Shown: positions 46,415 to 48,891 of the stretch, one piece after another
Layout: every line of letters begins with the position of its first letter
Position numbering within the stretch: position 1 is the first letter of the stretch
From: Planctomycetota bacterium
GTDB lineage: Bacteria > Planctomycetota > UBA1135 > JADKAF01
DNA: 48,891 nt
Reading direction: 5' to 3'
Assembly: GCA_016793245.1 (NCBI GenBank)
Contig: JAEUHW010000328.1
Span: 1-48,891 of the forward strand
Notes under the pieces: model-generated
Database searches by the model: none
Seen by the model: the letters and a program-made list of their open reading frames with translations, nothing else
What the model was told of the DNA's origin: nothing
Translations under genes and position numbers: made by a program

Positions 46415-48891
46415 TTGCTCGTCCGTCCGCTTCGTCCTGCCGCCGCACTCGCGCTGCTCTCCGGGCTCCTCGCCGCCGCATGCACGCTGCCGCTCCGCGA
46501 GCGCGACGAGCTCGATGCGCTCGATCCGACCGCGGGCCTGCGGTTTCGCGAGCCGCTCCGCGTCGTGCGCGAAGCGCCCCAGCGCAGCTTCGACGTGCAG
46601 CACCTCGCGCTCGATCTCGCGGTCGATCCCGAGCGCCAGTCGATCGAGGGTACCGCCGAGCTCGATCTGGTCGCGCGCGCAGACGAGGTGCGCGCGATCG
46701 CGCTGGATCTCGACGGGCTCGAGGTGCGATCGATCACCGACGGGATGGGGCGCGCGCTCTCGTACGTTCACCGCGAAGCAGAGCTCGTGATCGCGCTGGC
46801 GGAGACGCTCTCCCGTGCCGAGCCGTCGCGCGTGCGGATCGCCTATGGCGGGCGCCCTGTCACAGGGCTCTACTTCACGCGCGATGGAGCCGGGCGAGCG
46901 CAGGTCTTCACGCACAACCAGCCCGAGCAAGCGCGCGCTTGGTTCCCCTGCGTGGATGCGCCGGACGAACGCCAGACGCTCGCGCTGCGCGTGCGCGTGC
47001 CACGCGCGCTGGCGGTCGCCGCCGGAGGCGCGCTCCGCGAACGGACGGAAGACGGTATCTACGCGAGCTACGCCTTCGCGCTCGACTTCCCGTTGCCGAG
47101 CTACCTCGTCTCGTTCGCCGCGGGAGTCTTCTCCGAAGTGCGCGTGCGCGGCGGCGGGCGCGAGCTCGTTCTGCGCTGCGAGCCCGAGGACGAAGCCGCC
47201 GCTCGCGCGGCGTTCGCCGCGGCGAGCTCCATCCACGACTTCCTCACCGAGTGGACGGGGCTCGAGCTGCCGTGGGGCGAAGTCGGTTACACGCTCGTCC
47301 GCGGCTTGCCTGCCGGCGGGATGGAGAACCTGGGACACGTGCTGCTCGAGCGCGAGCGCTTCCTCGTCGATCCCGCGGTGGAAGACCTGCAGGATCCCGC
47401 GGATCTCCTCGCGCACGAAGCGGCGCACCAGTGGTTCGGCGATCTCGTCTCTCCGCGGAGCTGGAGCGATCTCTGGATCAGCGAGGGCTTCGCTTCCTAT
47501 CTCCATCTCCTGTGGGTCGAGCACGCGCGCGGACGCGAGGAGTTCCTGCGCTGGATGCGCTGGAACCGCGACGATGCGCGCGCCGCGGACGAGCGCCGCG
47601 GGCCGCGCGCGCTGTTCGACGGCGTCTGCGCACATCCGCTCGAGCTCTTCGATGCGGCGGTCTACGGCGGAGCGGCGACGCGGCTCCACTTCCTGCGCGA
47701 GCAGATCGGCGCGGAGGCGTTTCGCGATGCCGCTCGTGCGCTGCTGCGCGAGAACGCCGGGCGTTCGATCTCCGGCGCAGAAGCGCTGGCGACCTTCCAG
47801 CGCTTCGCGAGCGCAGATCTCGCGCCGTTCTTCGCGGCGTGGTTTCACCGCGGCGGTGAGCCCGTGATCGCAGCCGACTTGGTCGATGCCGAGCCGCGCG
47901 CGACGCTGCGCCTCGCGATCGAAGAGCCTCGGGCGGGATCCGGCGCGGCTTCGGCGCTTATCTGGGGGGGAGAGCTCGAGGTCGCGCTCGGCGACGAACG
48001 CGGCGCGCCGCGACTCCTCCGCGTGTCGTTGCCCGAGCGCACCGTGGAACTCCCGCTCGAGCTCGATGCTGCGCCGCGTTGGGTCTTCATCGATCCGGCG
48101 GACACCGCGCCGGTGCGCCGCGCGGAGCCGCCTTCGCAAGCCGCTGCCCTCGGGGCGCTCGCGAGCGCGGATCCCGTGCTGCGCGCGGCGGGGCTGCGCG
48201 TGCTGCGCGCGAGCGAGGACATCGCGGCGACGCGCGCCGCGGTCGCAGCGCTGCTGGACGCGGATCCGAGTGCGGTGGTGCGCGTGGAAGGCGCGAGCGC
48301 TCTCGCCCGCCTCTCTCCGTCCGACGCGCTGTCGCCCTTGCGCGAAGCTCTCGGCGACGACAGCGCTCGCGTGCGCGAAGTGGCCGCGCGCGCATTGGGG
48401 GCGCTGGAGCCGGAGTTCGCGGTGGCGATGTCGCTGCGCCGTGCGTGGGAGCTCGAGCCGAATCCGCTCGTGCGCGCCGCACTCCTCGAGGCGCTCGGCC
48501 AACAACGCGCCGCCGGCTTGCTCGGCGTCCTGGACCTCGTGCTCGACGATCCCCTGCGCTCGCCACACGAACGACGCGGCGCGCTGCGCGCGCTGGAGCG
48601 ACTCGCGGCGAGCACCCGCCGCAGCGCGCCCGAGCTCCTGGAGCGCATCGAGCCGAGCCTCGCGCGAGAGGTCGCTCCGCGCGAACGCGCGGCGGCGCTC
48701 GCCGCACTGGAGCGAGCTTCGCGCGGCGACCTTCACTCGCGCGCGCGCCTGGAAGGCTTCCTCCGCGATCCCGAGCCGCTCGTGCGCCGCGCTGCCGCGC
48801 AGGCGCTCGAGCTCCGCGGCGATCTCGCGGCCATCGCGGCGTTGAACCGCGCGGAACGCGCGGAGCGCGAGCCACGCGTGCGGACGGCGCT
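46415..48891 (+). CDS. M1 family metallo-aminopeptidase lipoprotein with HEAT repeats (cut by window end)
   Basis: At least 825 residues; there is no stop before the window end. The TTG start at 46415 gives a lipoprotein signal with lipobox LLAAAC (Cys at about residue 23). The M1 N-terminal beta domain follows. GGMEN (301-305) is the exopeptidase motif; the zinc site is H334-E-A-A-H338 with E357, in HEAAHQWFGDL and LWISEGFASY. From about residue 570 the protein becomes HEAT-like (VREVAARALGALEP, PLVRRAAAQALELRGD). It probably trims peptides outside the inner membrane. No Shine-Dalgarno site is seen. Confidence 0.88.
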   Translation, partial: MLVRPLRPAAALALLSGLLAAACTLPLRERDELDALDPTAGLRFREPLRVVREAPQRSFDVQHLALDLAVDPERQSIEGTAELDLVARADEVRAIALDLDGLEVRSITDGMGRALSYVHREAELVIALAETLSRAEPSRVRIAYGGRPVTGLYFTRDGAGRAQVFTHNQPEQARAWFPCVDAPDERQTLALRVRVPRALAVAAGGALRERTEDGIYASYAFALDFPLPSYLVSFAAGVFSEVRVRGGGRELVLRCEPEDEAAARAAFAAASSIHDFLTEWTGLELPWGEVGYTLVRGLPAGGMENLGHVLLERERFLVDPAVEDLQDPADLLAHEAAHQWFGDLVSPRSWSDLWISEGFASYLHLLWVEHARGREEFLRWMRWNRDDARAADERRGPRALFDGVCAHPLELFDAAVYGGAATRLHFLREQIGAEAFRDAARALLRENAGRSISGAEALATFQRFASADLAPFFAAWFHRGGEPVIAADLVDAEPRATLRLAIEEPRAGSGAASALIWGGELEVALGDERGAPRLLRVSLPERTVELPLELDAAPRWVFIDPADTAPVRRAEPPSQAAALGALASADPVLRAAGLRVLRASEDIAATRAAVAALLDADPSAVVRVEGASALARLSPSDALSPLREALGDDSARVREVAARALGALEPEFAVAMSLRRAWELEPNPLVRAALLEALGQQRAAGLLGVLDLVLDDPLRSPHERRGALRALERLAASTRRSAPELLERIEPSLAREVAPRERAAALAALERASRGDLHSRARLEGFLRDPEPLVRRAAAQALELRGDLAAIAALNRAERAEREPRVRTA

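Noticed and set aside
45611..48736. Minus-strand 1041-residue open frame
   Set aside because: It lies antisense to the M1 aminopeptidase, whose zinc motif and codon pattern are clear; the shadow frame has no domain.

Overview
This is a 48.9 kb high-GC chromosomal window that looks like core bacterial chromosome with lineage-specific genes between housekeeping blocks. I see no rRNA, tRNA, CRISPR array, insertion sequence or phage gene. The organism is most likely a Planctomycetota member, with Myxococcota the main alternative. The reasons are secreted proteins with many carboxypeptidase-regulatory-like modules, a three-subunit b-type succinate dehydrogenase, separate coaC and coaB genes, a small 'FADFNN' domain and a small CxxC zinc-ribbon protein, a sigma factor followed by a zinc-finger/TPR protein, and a scarcity of strong Shine-Dalgarno sites. 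This placement is an inference from gene content, not a phylogeny.

Layout. 1-1005: no convincing intact gene, perhaps the decayed end of a secreted protein. 1006-6781 (+): two tandem paralogues, large membrane-anchored multi-domain beta-sandwich proteins. 6826-14578 (-): a B12-type radical SAM protein fused to an aspartyl/asparaginyl hydroxylase domain, two linked hypotheticals, and sdhB-sdhA-sdhC (written in + coordinate order; transcribed C-A-B). 14797-19710 (+): M61 peptidase, a secreted protein, and a kinase-like protein that runs in frame into a FADFNN domain. 20186-28601 (+): secG, yicC, gmk, coaC, coaB, ftsK and an FtsK-like protein that keeps the membrane and gamma regions but has no motor. 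28885-34941 (+): rimO, pgsA, a degenerate SpoIIE-type phosphatase, a MazG-like protein and priA. 34957-35192: a terminator hairpin, five tandem 34-bp units that each contain a palindrome, and a second hairpin. 35193-38853: thiE, a lipoprotein, a zinc-ribbon protein and queG. 39083-41812 (+): sigma factor, zinc-finger/TPR protein and secreted protein in one overlapping operon. 41948-46284 (-): five genes with 4-nt overlaps (SppA, small membrane protein, SGNH hydrolase, methyltransferase, Cys-cluster protein). 46415-end (+): an M1 aminopeptidase lipoprotein cut by the window edge.

How the genes work together. secG to the FtsK-like gene covers protein export, RNA turnover, GMP and CoA synthesis and chromosome segregation. 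rimO, queG and priA are translation/replication maintenance. The strongest candidates for new biology are the radical SAM-hydroxylase fusion (6826-9243) with its neighbour carrying a Met/Gln/Gly repeat tail, the motorless FtsK paralogue with an extreme Asp/Glu tract (26736-28601), the palindromic repeat array (35000-35169), and the sigma/zinc-finger-TPR/secreted operon. Several genes share a TAnnAT element shortly upstream, which may be the main promoter form here.
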